64,000 nucleotides of DNA, from the NCBI RefSeq assembly GCF_047607445.1, contig NZ_JBLKRT010000006.1, positions 1-64,000 on the forward strand, read 5' to 3'. A program made the translations under genes and the position numbers. Shown in pieces: positions 7,655 to 17,417 of this stretch. Numbering within the stretch: the first letter of the stretch is position 1; each line of letters begins with the position of its first letter. The DNA is from Crystallibacter sulfonylureivorans_A. GTDB lineage: Bacteria; Actinomycetota; Actinomycetes; Actinomycetales; Micrococcaceae. The notes beneath the pieces are model-generated. The model had not been told where the DNA came from. It did no database searches and saw only the letters and a list, made by a program, of their open reading frames with translations.

Positions 7655-8716
7655 CTAAGCCCTGGCGCTGCTCCGCCCGATATGTGCCGTCAGTTCGTCG
7701 ATGAACCGCTCGGGGTACTCCAGATGCGGCGAATGCCCACAGTTTTCCAGCAGCACCTCGGTAAAGCGTCCGCCGTTGGCCGCATACTTCTCCAGCACGG
7801 CCCGGGTCTGCGAGACCATCGGCTGCAGCGGTGCCGTCTCCTCCCCCGGCCAGCCGGGCAGCACACCGGCCTTGCCCAGGCAGTTCAGGTCAAAGAACGA
7901 GGCATCGGAGACGATCGCATCGCTGTCGCCGTGGATCCACAGAATGTCCGGCTTGTCCGTCAGGTCCACGATGGCGCTGGTGTTGAAGACTCCCGGCGCC
8001 ATCGTGTTGAGTACGCCGCGGCGCCCTGGCGCAAAGCCCGGCCAGTTCTGCGACGGGACAGAATCACCGGGATAGTTATCGGGGCCGGTCTTGGTGCTGA
8101 GCATCGATTCAACCCAGATGTGCTCGTGCGGGGATTCGAAGCCGGCATGCACGTAGGTGGAGCGGTAGACCGACAGCGGCGCCGCCGGCGCGTCGTCGCT
8201 CGTGTCGCCCGCCTCCAACCGAGCGACAAAGTCCGGGTTGGCACCTCCGCCGCCGGTCCCGGCGTCGTCCTCGGTTAGCCTGCGCCCCTCTGGACCTGCA
8301 GTCCCGCCGAAACCGTAGGGCGAGACCGGTGCCTGCAGCGCAAGACTGAGAACTGGGTGCTCCAGCGCGTACTGCATCGCCACACCCCCGCCCATGCTCC
8401 AGCCGACTACGTGTGCGGGGGTCAAGTGCAGGGCCTCGAGCAGTCCATGGAGGTCGTCGGCGAAGTCACGCAACCCGCGGCTTGCGTCCACCGGAACGGT
8501 GTCGGTTTGGCCAAATCCGCGCAGGTCCGGCGCCAGCACCCGGTACTCCGGCGGCAGCGCCTGCATGGTCTCCTGCCAGAACAGCGAGGAGGAGACGTTC
8601 CCGTGCACCAGGACCACCGGGATGCCGTCGGGCCGGTCGCCCGCACGCTCCAGGACATTCATCGTCAGCCGCTCGGTCGGCACCCGCCGCGCAGTGATTC
8701 CCGTCAGCAATTCCAT
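7655..8716 (-). CDS. Alpha/beta fold hydrolase
   Basis: The 353-residue hydrolase contains VVLVHGNVSSSLFW (oxyanion loop), the nucleophile elbow VVGWSMGGGVA near residue 114, an aspartate in WIHGDSDAI and the catalytic histidine in ENCGHSPHLEYP. This spacing matches haloperoxidase/epoxide-hydrolase-like esterases. It is longer than typical members because of an extended cap between the nucleophile and the acid residue. The ATG is chosen for its GAGGAG site five bases upstream. It is divergent from the SGNH hydrolase across about 155 bases that should hold both promoters. The 150-base gap downstream shows nothing I can name. Confidence 0.85.
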   Translation of the reverse strand: MELLTGITARRVPTERLTMNVLERAGDRPDGIPVVLVHGNVSSSLFWQETMQALPPEYRVLAPDLRGFGQTDTVPVDASRGLRDFADDLHGLLEALHLTPAHVVGWSMGGGVAMQYALEHPVLSLALQAPVSPYGFGGTAGPEGRRLTEDDAGTGGGGANPDFVARLEAGDTSDDAPAAPLSVYRSTYVHAGFESPHEHIWVESMLSTKTGPDNYPGDSVPSQNWPGFAPGRRGVLNTMAPGVFNTSAIVDLTDKPDILWIHGDSDAIVSDASFFDLNCLGKAGVLPGWPGEETAPLQPMVSQTRAVLEKYAANGGRFTEVLLENCGHSPHLEYPERFIDELTAHIGRSSARA

Positions 8717-8872
8717 CTGGACTCCTCGCTGTCTGGTCGGCCGAGATGGCCGGCTCCAGCTCACAGACTAGCCAAGGATTTTCCCGCAGGCCATGCTTTT
8801 CTGAAAGATGATTCAGGTTTTACCTGGGGGTATCTTCGTGCATCCGTGCCGGCTTGTTGGCAGGATGTACCT

Positions 8873-9715
8873 GTGAGTAACTTGTCCCGTCCTGAAGCTC
8901 CATCTTCCGCCGGTGCCGCCGGCCACCCTTGGAGCCGCTATGTGGCCATCGGTGATTCGTTCACAGAAGGAATCGGCGACCCCGATCCGGGCAGCCCGGG
9001 CGGCTACCGTGGCTGGGCCGATCGCGTGGCCGAGGAACTGGCCCGCGGCCATGAGGACTTCGCGTACGCCAATCTCGCCATCCGCGGCCGCCTGCTGCAG
9101 CAGATCGTCGACGAACAGATCGAACCCGCTCTGGCACTGAAGCCCGACCTCATTTCGGTCTGTGCCGGCGGCAACGACGTGATCCGCCCTCGGGCCGATC
9201 CGGACGCGCTGGCTGAGAAGATCGACCGGGCCGTCTTCCGGCTGGCGGCCTCGGGGGCCACCATTGTGCTGTTCACCGCGCCCGACGTCGGGGACACGCC
9301 GCTGATCGGCAGTGTCCGCGGCAAGGCCGCCATCTACAACGAGAACCTGCGGACGGTGGCCGCCCGCCACGACGCCATCATTGCCGACATGTGGGCGCTG
9401 CGGCAGTTGAAGGCGCCGCAGATGTGGGCACCGGACCGGTTGCATTTCTCGCCGCTCGGCCACCACACCATTGCCGCCATGGTCTTGGACGCCCTCAACG
9501 TGGAGCACACGCTGCAGCCGGAAGCGCCCAAGCCGCTGCCGCCCAAGCGCTGGCGGACGGCCCGCACGGAGGACCTGGTCTGGGCCCGCCAGCACCTGGT
9601 CCCATGGGTGCTGCGGCGGCTCCGGCACCAGTCCTCCGGTGACGGGATCCTGCCCAAGCGTCCGGCGGCGGACCCGTACTTCGGCCCGGGCATGCCTCCC
9701 GGCACCGCCGGATAA
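8873..9715 (+). CDS. SGNH/GDSL-type lipase/esterase
   Basis: The 280-residue protein has the four SGNH blocks. These are AIGDSFTEGIGD near residue 24 (Ser nucleophile), a Gly in block II, the Asn in CAGGNDVI, and DRLHFSPLGH carrying the Asp-x-x-His pair. No signal peptide is evident, so it probably acts in the cytoplasm. The C-terminal 90 residues after the catalytic domain are rich in Pro and Arg and have no recognised fold. GTG is taken as the start because it follows GCAGGA and precedes the first conserved block by a short leader. It is 11 bases from the next gene, suggesting a two-gene operon. Confidence 0.88.
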   Translation: MSNLSRPEAPSSAGAAGHPWSRYVAIGDSFTEGIGDPDPGSPGGYRGWADRVAEELARGHEDFAYANLAIRGRLLQQIVDEQIEPALALKPDLISVCAGGNDVIRPRADPDALAEKIDRAVFRLAASGATIVLFTAPDVGDTPLIGSVRGKAAIYNENLRTVAARHDAIIADMWALRQLKAPQMWAPDRLHFSPLGHHTIAAMVLDALNVEHTLQPEAPKPLPPKRWRTARTEDLVWARQHLVPWVLRRLRHQSSGDGILPKRPAADPYFGPGMPPGTAG

Positions 9716-9726
9716 CGGAACCTGGC

Positions 9727-10890
9727 ATGCAGCAGCCGGATGCCCAGGACGTCCGCCGCCATCGGTTGCGGGCACAGCGGCTTTGGGGCCGTCCCGCGGA
9801 CGACGCCGAGGCCGCCTTGCGCTGGCTCCTCGCCTTCCAGTCGCAGGAGTATGCCTATGCCCGCTGGTCGTTGGCGCAACGGACCGGCGGATCGGCCCGG
9901 GACAGCGCAGCGCCCATTGACGCCGCGATCGTCAGCGGAACGATCCTGCGCACGCACGTTCTGCGGCCCACCTGGCACTTCGTGCACCGCAGCGATCTGC
10001 GCTGGCTGATGCTGCTCTCCGCACCGCGGCTCAAGGCAGGCAATACGGGTCGGGACCGGCAGCTGGGACTGGACGAGACGACGGTCGCGCGCAGCAACGA
10101 GCTGCTGGCCGAGGCGGTTGCCGATGGCCGGCACCGTACGCGGGACGAACTGGCTGCCCGGCTCACCGAAGCGGGGCTGCTTGAGGACGATGGGGTGAAG
10201 CTTAACGGCGCGCCGCTGCGCGGCCAGCGGTTGGGGCATCTGGTGTTCCACGCCGAGATGGACCGGATCCTGGTCAGTGGAACGCCGCGGTCCGCGGACT
10301 CCGGCACGGTGCAGCAAACGTATGCATCCTTCGACGAACGTGTCCCGCCGCTGGGCACGGACTTGGACCGCGACGCAGCACTGGCGCAGCTCACCGCGCG
10401 GTACTTCACCAGCCGGGGACCGGCCTCGGTGAAGGACTGCTCGGACTGGTCCAAGCTGCCGCAGGCCGACATCAGGCGCGGCCTGGCGGCCGGCGGCCAC
10501 GACGGACTGCAGCGGGCCGACGCCGACGGGATGGAACTGTGGTTCTCCCCGGCGGCCGGGAGCGGACCCAGTGCCCGCGCGGCGGCGAATGCCGGGCCCC
10601 GCGCCGACTTGATCCAGTGCTACGACGAGTACGTCATGGGCTACACGAAAACGCGCGGTTACTTGGGCGGGTCGGCCCCCGCCGCGCTGAGCAGCGCGGT
10701 GCCGCAGCATGTGCTGCTGCTGGACGGCAGGATGGCCGGGAACTGGAAACACGTCCTCAAGCCGGGACTCGCCGAGCTGCGGCTCAGGCCGCTGCGCGCG
10801 TTCAGCCCTGCGGAGCACGAAGCCGTAGACCATGCCGTGGCACGGTACGCGGCGTTCCTGCGCCGGCCGCTCACGCTGGAACAGGCCTGA
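9727..10890 (+). CDS. Winged-helix DNA-binding protein, AlkZ-like (HTH_42)
   Basis: The 387-residue protein resembles the HTH_42/YcaQ-AlkZ family, whose studied members are DNA glycosylases that unhook crosslinks or remove alkylated bases. Supporting segments are LRAQRLWGRPADD and ALRWLLAFQSQEY near the start, LRPTWHFVHRSDLRW near residue 80, ARYFTSRGPASVKDCSDW near 220 and CYDEYVMGY near 297. The catalytic QxQ-like motif of AlkZ may correspond to FQSQEY, but this is an inference. It ends 10 bases from the convergent mannosidase stop, leaving no room for a separate terminator. Confidence 0.8.
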   Translation: MQQPDAQDVRRHRLRAQRLWGRPADDAEAALRWLLAFQSQEYAYARWSLAQRTGGSARDSAAPIDAAIVSGTILRTHVLRPTWHFVHRSDLRWLMLLSAPRLKAGNTGRDRQLGLDETTVARSNELLAEAVADGRHRTRDELAARLTEAGLLEDDGVKLNGAPLRGQRLGHLVFHAEMDRILVSGTPRSADSGTVQQTYASFDERVPPLGTDLDRDAALAQLTARYFTSRGPASVKDCSDWSKLPQADIRRGLAAGGHDGLQRADADGMELWFSPAAGSGPSARAAANAGPRADLIQCYDEYVMGYTKTRGYLGGSAPAALSSAVPQHVLLLDGRMAGNWKHVLKPGLAELRLRPLRAFSPAEHEAVDHAVARYAAFLRRPLTLEQA

Positions 10891-10900
10891 AAGGAGATCC

Positions 10901-13900
10901 TCAGCCGACGGCCGCGCGGTGGAAGCGGAGCGTCAACAGCTGGAACGGCCGCAGCTCGAACCTCACCGTGCGCTCCGCCGGTTGCTCCAGTCGGAGACCG
11001 TCCACGTCCCGCTCCAATAAATCCGTAGCCGAAACCCGAACCCAGCCGAAACCGGTGCCGATCGTGGCCTTCGCGCGGCTGCCGAAAGCCTCATAGCAGC
11101 GCAGGATCACATCGCCGCTTCGATCCTCCGCCAGTTTGACGGCCTCGATGACCACCGCCGGATTGTCCACAGTGAACAGCGGTTCCACCGGGCCAGCCCC
11201 CACTCCGTGCACGCGACGCGGAGGCAGATTAAGCCGGTACCCGGCCCGGACCGCCTCCGGAATCCCGGCACCGATCACCAGCGACGTCCGGAACGTGTGC
11301 TCGCCTTGGTCGGCCTGGGGGTCCGGGTACAGCGGCGCCCGCAGCAGCGACTGACGCACCACGGTGGCCGGAGCAGCAGCCGAGTCAGTCCGCCGGATGT
11401 CGTGCCCGTAGCTGCAGTCATTAGCGACGGCGACACCGAAGCCGGGCTCGCCCACCTGCACCCAGCGGTGCGCGCAGGTTTCGAATCGTGCCGCATCCCA
11501 TGATGTGTTGCTGTGCGTGGACCGGAAGACGTGGCCGAACTGGATCTCCGATGCCGCCCGGTCGGCCTGGAGGTCCAGTGGGAAGGCCAGCTTCAGGAAT
11601 TTCTGGCGCTCGTGCCAGTCGACCGTCGTCTCGATTTCCAGCGATCGGGAACCGGCACCCAGCCAGACCGTCTGCGTGACCTGCGAACTGCCGAACCGGC
11701 GGCTGACCCGGAGTCCGGCGCAGACCCCCCGGGCCGGCACCGTACCGATGGGTGCCTCGCCAGGGTGGGATGCTTCCGGCCGGGCGTCGTCGCTGTCCGC
11801 GGTGCTGGAAAACACCTCGACGGCATGCACCTGGCGCAGTTCCTGGCAGACGGACTTGTAGTGCTCCTCCAGGTCCCAGGCGTCCCATCTGGTCGGCGTG
11901 TCGCGGAAGAGCTGCAGCAGGTTCGCCGACATGCCGCCTGGGATCACTTCCCGGCCGGTGTCCAGGTCCACGAGCGAGGAAATCAGGCCTTCGGAATCGA
12001 TGACCACCCGCAGCAGGCCGTTGGCCAGCAACCAGCCGTCGCCGCTCGGTTCAATGACCACACTTGGCGCGGCGGCCGGCTCGGCCGGTCCGGAGACACT
12101 GATGGCACCCAGCGCGGCCACGCCGTCCATCGGATACGGCCCGGCATTAGCCACCGCGCTGCTGGCACCCCGGCCCAGCAGCGCACGCAGCGAGCCATCG
12201 ATCAGGGCCGCCAGTTCCGCCGCCAGACTGGTGTAGTTGGCCTCGGCCTCGCGGTGCACCCAGGCGATCGAGGATCCGGGCAGGATGTCGTGGAACTGCT
12301 GCAGCAGCACGGTCTGCCACGCCCGCTCCAGCGCATCGTAAGGGTAGGCTGCGGCGCCGCGCACCGCCGCCGTCGCTGCCCAGAGCTCGGCCTCGCGCAG
12401 CAGGTGCTCGCTGCGGCGGTTGCCCCGCTTGGTGCGCGCCTGCGAAGTGTACGTGCCGCGGTGGTATTCCAGGTACAGCTCCCCCGACCAGGCCGGCGGC
12501 CGGTCGTACTCTTCCTCGGCGGCGCGGAAAAACCGCTCCGGGCTGGAGAGCTGCACCCGCGGCGAGCCTTCCAGGTCGGCGGTGCGGTGCGCGGCGGCGA
12601 GCATCTCGCGCGTTGGCCCGCCGCCGCCGTCGCCGTAGCCGAAAGGCAGCAGCGAGGTGTTGGCGGCCCCTTTCTCCGCGAAGCGCCGTTCGGCCCGGGC
12701 CAGCTCGGGCGCGGTCAGCTCGGCGTTGTAGGTATCTGCCGGAGGAAAGTGGGTGAAAATACGGCTGCCGTCGATTCCTTCCCACCAAAAGGTGTGGTGC
12801 GGAAAGGTGTTGGTCTCGTTCCAGGACAGTTTCTGGGTCAGGAACCAGCGGCATCCGGCGGCGCGGGCAACCTGCGGCATGGCCGCGGAGTAGCCGAAGG
12901 AGTCCGGGAGCCAGACCTCCCGCGGATCGACACCGAACTCGGCCAGGAAGAATTTCTTCCCGGCGATGAACTGGCGGGCCAGTGCCTCTCCGCCGGGCAT
13001 GTTCGTGTCCGCTTCGACCCACATCCCGCCGACCGGGACAAAGCGGCCGGTCCGGATCTGGTCCGCCACCCGTGCGAACAGCTCCGGGTACGACTCTTTC
13101 AGCCAGGCATACTGCTGCGCGGAGGAGGCCGCGAAGACGAACTCCGGGTCTGACTCCTGCAGCGCGATGACGTTCGCAAAGGTCCGGGCAATCTTGCGCT
13201 TGGTCTCGCGGACCGGCCAGAGCCAGGCGCTGTCAATGTGCGCGTGGCCGACTGCATGGATCCGGTGCGCGCTGCGGGCTGCGGGTGCGGAGAGCACGGG
13301 CTCCAGCACGGCCCGGCCGGCTGCCGCGGTGCCAGCGATGTCTGCGGGGTCCAGCACGTTGAGGGCGTGTTCCAGCGCGCGGAGGATCTGCGCGCGGCGC
13401 GGCTGGCCCGGATCTAGCTGGAGGATGAGCTGCTCCAGGACCGTGAAGTCCTGCAGCAGTTCCCATGCCACGACGTCGCGCAGTGCAATGTCGGCCTGGC
13501 GGAACGTGTAGCACGGGGTCCGCCCAGAGGTGGCCGGGTCTCCGAACAGCGTGGGCTGGAAGGTGAAGTTCTCGATCAGGTCCGGGTTGGCCGCGGCCTC
13601 CAGATAAAGCTCGACGGCGGCGCCGGGCTGGGCGTCCAGCGGAACGTAGGGGTTGCGCGGCTCGATGGCCTTAATGATGCTGCCCTGCGGGGTGTAGACC
13701 AGCCCTTCTGCTTGGAAACCCGGGATACCGGGAGTAAAACCAGGATCCAGCAGCAGCTCCGGCCGGTGTCCGGCGTCCACTGTCCATGCCGCCGGGATCT
13801 GTCCCGTGAGCCGGAACCAGCTGGTGGACCAGGGCGGCCCCCAGGCGCTGCCCATGGCGAAATCGGTGAAGCCGGCCGCTACCGCCTCCGCGAACGGGAC

Positions 13901-14026
13901 CGGTTCGCCCGGAACATGCCAGGCCTCGAGCCGGGCCGGAACCGCTGCCGGATAGACGGCAGGTTGCAGTCGCTCGAGAATAAACCGGCTGATTCGCGCC
14001 AGGACCTGGGCCCCGTCGTCGTGCAT
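10901..14026 (-). CDS. Alpha-mannosidase, glycoside hydrolase family 38
   Basis: The 1041-residue enzyme removes alpha-linked mannose from oligosaccharides. GH38 hallmarks are visible: the zinc-binding VGHAHIDSAWLWP (residues 259-271), the nucleophile aspartate in WLPDSFGYSAAMPQ near residue 375, a long helical middle domain (YLEYHRGTYTSQARTKRGNR), and C-terminal beta domains. There is no signal peptide, so it should act on sugar brought in by the adjacent importer. It is 30 bases downstream of the last permease gene and probably the end of that operon. Length fits bacterial and class II mannosidases. Confidence 0.93.
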   Translation of the reverse strand: MHDDGAQVLARISRFILERLQPAVYPAAVPARLEAWHVPGEPVPFAEAVAAGFTDFAMGSAWGPPWSTSWFRLTGQIPAAWTVDAGHRPELLLDPGFTPGIPGFQAEGLVYTPQGSIIKAIEPRNPYVPLDAQPGAAVELYLEAAANPDLIENFTFQPTLFGDPATSGRTPCYTFRQADIALRDVVAWELLQDFTVLEQLILQLDPGQPRRAQILRALEHALNVLDPADIAGTAAAGRAVLEPVLSAPAARSAHRIHAVGHAHIDSAWLWPVRETKRKIARTFANVIALQESDPEFVFAASSAQQYAWLKESYPELFARVADQIRTGRFVPVGGMWVEADTNMPGGEALARQFIAGKKFFLAEFGVDPREVWLPDSFGYSAAMPQVARAAGCRWFLTQKLSWNETNTFPHHTFWWEGIDGSRIFTHFPPADTYNAELTAPELARAERRFAEKGAANTSLLPFGYGDGGGGPTREMLAAAHRTADLEGSPRVQLSSPERFFRAAEEEYDRPPAWSGELYLEYHRGTYTSQARTKRGNRRSEHLLREAELWAATAAVRGAAAYPYDALERAWQTVLLQQFHDILPGSSIAWVHREAEANYTSLAAELAALIDGSLRALLGRGASSAVANAGPYPMDGVAALGAISVSGPAEPAAAPSVVIEPSGDGWLLANGLLRVVIDSEGLISSLVDLDTGREVIPGGMSANLLQLFRDTPTRWDAWDLEEHYKSVCQELRQVHAVEVFSSTADSDDARPEASHPGEAPIGTVPARGVCAGLRVSRRFGSSQVTQTVWLGAGSRSLEIETTVDWHERQKFLKLAFPLDLQADRAASEIQFGHVFRSTHSNTSWDAARFETCAHRWVQVGEPGFGVAVANDCSYGHDIRRTDSAAAPATVVRQSLLRAPLYPDPQADQGEHTFRTSLVIGAGIPEAVRAGYRLNLPPRRVHGVGAGPVEPLFTVDNPAVVIEAVKLAEDRSGDVILRCYEAFGSRAKATIGTGFGWVRVSATDLLERDVDGLRLEQPAERTVRFELRPFQLLTLRFHRAAVG

Positions 14027-14056
14027 GGCACCGTCCTCTCCGTCAGATCTGCTGCA

Positions 14057-14911
14057 TCAGCCCTTGACCGCACCAGCCATCGCGAAGGAACCGCCGATCC
14101 CGCGCGACACCAGGATGTAGAGCAGCACCACCGGCACCGAATACAGGACCGAGTACGCCGCCAACTGTCCGTAGGCTATGGCACCATGCTGGCCGAAGAA
14201 GCTGAAGATGCTCACCGCCGCCGGCTGCTTGGCTGACGAGAGCAGCAAGATGAAGGGCACAAAGAAGTTCCCCCACGCCTGGATAAAGACAAAGATGAAC
14301 ACCACTGCAAGTCCCGGACGCATCAGCGGCACCACGATCCTGGCGAGGGCGTTCATCGCCGAGGCGCCGTCTACCCAGGCCGCCTCTTCCAGGCTGACCG
14401 GGACTAAATCCATGAAATTCTTCGTCATCCAGATGGCCATCGGCAGGGAAGATGCCGCCATGAACAGCGTGGTGGCCGCCAACGAGTCGAGGAAGTTCAG
14501 CTGCACAAACAGGCTGTAGACCGGGACCATGATCGCCGTTATCGGCAGGCACGTCCCGAACAATACGACGTACAGGAACGGCTTATTGAATCGCATCTGG
14601 TACCGCGAGAGCGGATAAGCCGCCAGCACCGCCGCCAGCACGGTGGCCACCGCGGTCCCTCCGGACAGCAGGAAGCTATTGAGAAGTGGCACGAACGTCA
14701 GTTCCGGGGTGAGCACCGCCGCGTAGTTGGCCGCGGACACCTCAGCGGGGATCTGTGTCTGATAGCTGGCCTCCGCATCCAGCGATGCCAGGACCAGCCA
14801 GCTCAACGGCAGCAAGAAACATGCCGCAATCACCAGCAAGGAGACGTTCGCCAGCGCCGCAACGGTACTGCGCCGGCCGGAAGCCACTGACAGCGTACTG
14901 GGACGGCCCAT
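14057..14911 (-). CDS. Sugar ABC transporter permease, MalG type
   Basis: This 284-residue inner-membrane subunit has six predicted helices. The EAA loop that docks the ATPase reads LEEAAWVDGASAMNALARIVVPLMRPGL near residue 175. The family signature of carbohydrate importers (CUT1) is clear. With the upstream MalF-type permease and binding protein it forms one importer, four bases apart from its partner. The presence of alpha-mannosidase next door suggests a mannose-containing oligosaccharide as cargo, which is inference. Confidence 0.92.
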   Translation of the reverse strand: MGRPSTLSVASGRRSTVAALANVSLLVIAACFLLPLSWLVLASLDAEASYQTQIPAEVSAANYAAVLTPELTFVPLLNSFLLSGGTAVATVLAAVLAAYPLSRYQMRFNKPFLYVVLFGTCLPITAIMVPVYSLFVQLNFLDSLAATTLFMAASSLPMAIWMTKNFMDLVPVSLEEAAWVDGASAMNALARIVVPLMRPGLAVVFIFVFIQAWGNFFVPFILLLSSAKQPAAVSIFSFFGQHGAIAYGQLAAYSVLYSVPVVLLYILVSRGIGGSFAMAGAVKG

Positions 14912-14915
14912 CGGC

Positions 14916-15857
14916 TCAGCCCTTCCTTTCGCGCAGCGCCCGGATGTAAATGATGGAGAAGACCGCCCCGATCAACAGCATGACGACGGCGATGGCGGTG
15001 CCGTAGCCAACGTCGCTGTAGCGGAAGGCTTCCTCGTAGGCCATGAGCGGCAGCGTGGTGCTTGCCCCTGCCGGGCCGCCGGCCGTCATCACGTAGATCA
15101 GGGTGAAGACCGAAAGCGTCTGCAAGGTGATGAGCATCAAGTTGGTGGCAATGCTGTGCCGGATCATCGGCAGGGTGATGTACCACAACCGCTTTGACCC
15201 GCCGGCGCCGTCGATCATCGCCGCTTCGGTAATCTCCTCCGGCACATGGTTCAGCGCCGCCTGGTACACCATCATGGAGAAAGCGGTTCCCCGCCAGATG
15301 TTGGCCAGGATCACCGCCAGCATCGGGACGGTAAACAGCCAATCGGTCCCGTCGACCCCGAAGAGCGCGGTGAGCTGGTTCAGGGTTCCGTCCCGGTTGA
15401 AGAAGGCATAGGCCACGAAGCCGGCCACGATTTCCGGCAACACCCAGGCCGCCACGACGCAGACCCCCACCACCGCGGATACCGCTTTGCTGGCCTTCGT
15501 CATCAGCAGCGCGATCGCCAGGCCCAGCAGGTTCTGGCCGAGCACGGCGGAGACAAGGACGAAGATGACTGTCAGCCAGAGCGATTGCAGGAAGTCCGGG
15601 TCGCTGAGCAGCTCGGTGTAGTTTTCCAGCCCGACCCACTGCGGGTCCTTGGCCGCGATGCCGGTCAGGGCGGCATCGGTCAGGGACCCGTAGAAAGCCC
15701 ACAGGATCGGGCCGGCCAGGAACACGCCAAGCAGCAGCACGGCAGGGCCGAGCGGCAGGAGCCGCAGGACGCCCCTCTGCCGTTGGCGGCCCCCGCCGCG
15801 CTGCTCAGTGCCGCGACGCGTTTCGGCGTCGCGGGCCACCACCTCGGCGGCTGTCAC
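14916..15857 (-). CDS. Sugar ABC transporter permease, MalF type
   Basis: The 313-residue membrane protein has a cytoplasmic N-terminus rich in Arg and Gln, then about six helices. The EAA motif ITEAAMIDGAGGSKRLWYITLPMIRHS lies near residue 215. It is the partner of the MalG-type permease in a CUT1 importer. It begins six bases after the binding-protein stop, so the three subunits are translated from one message. No ATP-binding subunit is encoded nearby; actinobacterial CUT1 systems commonly share a distant MsiK-type ATPase. Confidence 0.92.
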   Translation of the reverse strand: MTAAEVVARDAETRRGTEQRGGGRQRQRGVLRLLPLGPAVLLLGVFLAGPILWAFYGSLTDAALTGIAAKDPQWVGLENYTELLSDPDFLQSLWLTVIFVLVSAVLGQNLLGLAIALLMTKASKAVSAVVGVCVVAAWVLPEIVAGFVAYAFFNRDGTLNQLTALFGVDGTDWLFTVPMLAVILANIWRGTAFSMMVYQAALNHVPEEITEAAMIDGAGGSKRLWYITLPMIRHSIATNLMLITLQTLSVFTLIYVMTAGGPAGASTTLPLMAYEEAFRYSDVGYGTAIAVVMLLIGAVFSIIYIRALRERKG

Positions 15858-15863
15858 TGCCGG

Positions 15864-17231
15864 CTACTTCTGTACTGTGTTTTCTGCGCCGACAAGGTCA
15901 GTGACGGCGGCGTCATACTCGGCCGCGGCCTCCGCGGGCGTCTTCTTCCCCATCATCACCGCTTCGGTGGCTTCCTGGACGGCGGTGGATATCTGCGGGT
16001 AGTCGGCTGTGGCGGGCCGGTAATTCGTCACCGAGACCAGTTCGGAAACATCGCCCACAAAAGGATTGGCGTCCAGGTAGGCGGGGTCCTTGGCCACATC
16101 GGTACGGACTGCGATCTGCGAATTAGCCACGGTGTACTGCAGCGAGTTCTCCTGGTTCATGACCTCTGTGAGGAACTCGAACGCGAGATCGGGGTTCGCT
16201 GTATTGGCTCCCACCGCCAGGGTCCAACCGCCGGACATGCTGACCGCACCCGGCTCCTGTCCGTTCTGCGTGGGGAACGGGGCCACGCCCATCACGTCAC
16301 CATATTCGGGCCAGTCCACCAACCCTCCCTCTTGCCAGAACGACGGCGAGTAAGAGCCTTCCACGGTTCCGCCCAGTTTGTCCTCGGGAAACAGTTGGCC
16401 GAAGACCATCTGCCACACGTTCGGGTCCAGGGCCTCGGCCGGAGTGACGGCCAACTCCTCCTGATAGAGCGTCTGCAGGAAGGCCAGCGAATCGATGAAG
16501 CCCTGCGAACCGACCACCCACTTGCCTTCAGCGTCGTCATAGAGCGTGTCGCCGGTACCGTAGAGCAACTGGTAGAAACTCTGCATGACGGTTCCTTCGC
16601 CGGTACCCGTGCCCGCGTAGAGGTTAAACGGGACCACGTCCGGCTGCGAGGACTTGATGGCGCGGGCCGCCTCCAGGATGGCGTTCCAATCCTTCGGAGC
16701 CCAGGGGACGTCCACCCCGGCCTTTTGCAGGACGTTCTTGTTGTACCAAATGGCCCGTGTATCGGTGCCCAGAGGGACAGCATAGATGCTGCCGTCGTCC
16801 GCCCGGCCGGCTTCTTTGGCCCCCTCATTAAAATTCGCCCAGTCGTCCCACCCGGCCAAGTACTGATCCAGATTCAGGAGGTAGCCGGCATCAACGTCCG
16901 AACGGATCTTGAAGGTGTCCTCGTAAAACACGTCCGGGGCGGTGTCCGGCGATCGCTGGGATAAGGCGAGTTTGGTCGCATAGTCCTCGTCGCTGCCGGT
17001 GATGGGTTCCAAGTTGACCGTCACGCCGTCGTGCGCAGCCTCAAAGTCGGCCTTCGCCTTCTTCATCACCTCATCCATCGTGGCGTTGGCCTCGGTGGTC
17101 TGGTACACAATCCGCAGTGCGGAGCTTTGGGAGGTTCCCTCCTCTCCGCCTCCGCCGCCACCGGCGCAGCCGGCCAGCGCCAGCACTCCGACGGCCATCA
17201 GGGACACTTTGAATCGGTAGTCACGCAGCAT
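15864..17231 (-). CDS. Sugar ABC transporter substrate-binding lipoprotein
   Basis: The 455-residue extracellular binding protein carries a lipoprotein signal with lipobox LALAGC near residue 20, followed by a Gly/Glu-rich linker. The mature part resembles family 1 solute-binding proteins, with GVTVNLEPITGSDEDYATKLALS and a C-terminal EVMNQENSLQ helix. It feeds the two adjacent permeases. The ATG is chosen because GGGGGAA lies directly upstream; an in-frame extension to 17318 has no such site. The 186-base region upstream is AT-rich and includes the small palindrome TCCATCAAATGGA at 17311-17323, a possible operator. Confidence 0.92.
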   Translation of the reverse strand: MLRDYRFKVSLMAVGVLALAGCAGGGGGGEEGTSQSSALRIVYQTTEANATMDEVMKKAKADFEAAHDGVTVNLEPITGSDEDYATKLALSQRSPDTAPDVFYEDTFKIRSDVDAGYLLNLDQYLAGWDDWANFNEGAKEAGRADDGSIYAVPLGTDTRAIWYNKNVLQKAGVDVPWAPKDWNAILEAARAIKSSQPDVVPFNLYAGTGTGEGTVMQSFYQLLYGTGDTLYDDAEGKWVVGSQGFIDSLAFLQTLYQEELAVTPAEALDPNVWQMVFGQLFPEDKLGGTVEGSYSPSFWQEGGLVDWPEYGDVMGVAPFPTQNGQEPGAVSMSGGWTLAVGANTANPDLAFEFLTEVMNQENSLQYTVANSQIAVRTDVAKDPAYLDANPFVGDVSELVSVTNYRPATADYPQISTAVQEATEAVMMGKKTPAEAAAEYDAAVTDLVGAENTVQK

Positions 17232-17417
17232 GGTTCCCCCTCGTAGTGGAGGCTTCCGGGCCAGACGCCGTTGGCGTGGTCGCGAGCCTACGGGCATGCT
17301 ACCGACGGGCTCCATCAAATGGATTTATTCTTTTCAACCGTGATCAAACTGCAATATTAGGCCCGGACATCATCGCCCATGTCCGGGTCCGGGCGGGCGC
17401 ACTGGCAGCAGCAGCGG

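Noticed and set aside
17311..17323. TCCATCAAATGGA as a definite LacI-type operator for the mannosidase operon
   Set aside because: It is a short palindrome with no central CG and no neighbouring LacI gene, so it is mentioned only as a possibility in the binding-protein entry.
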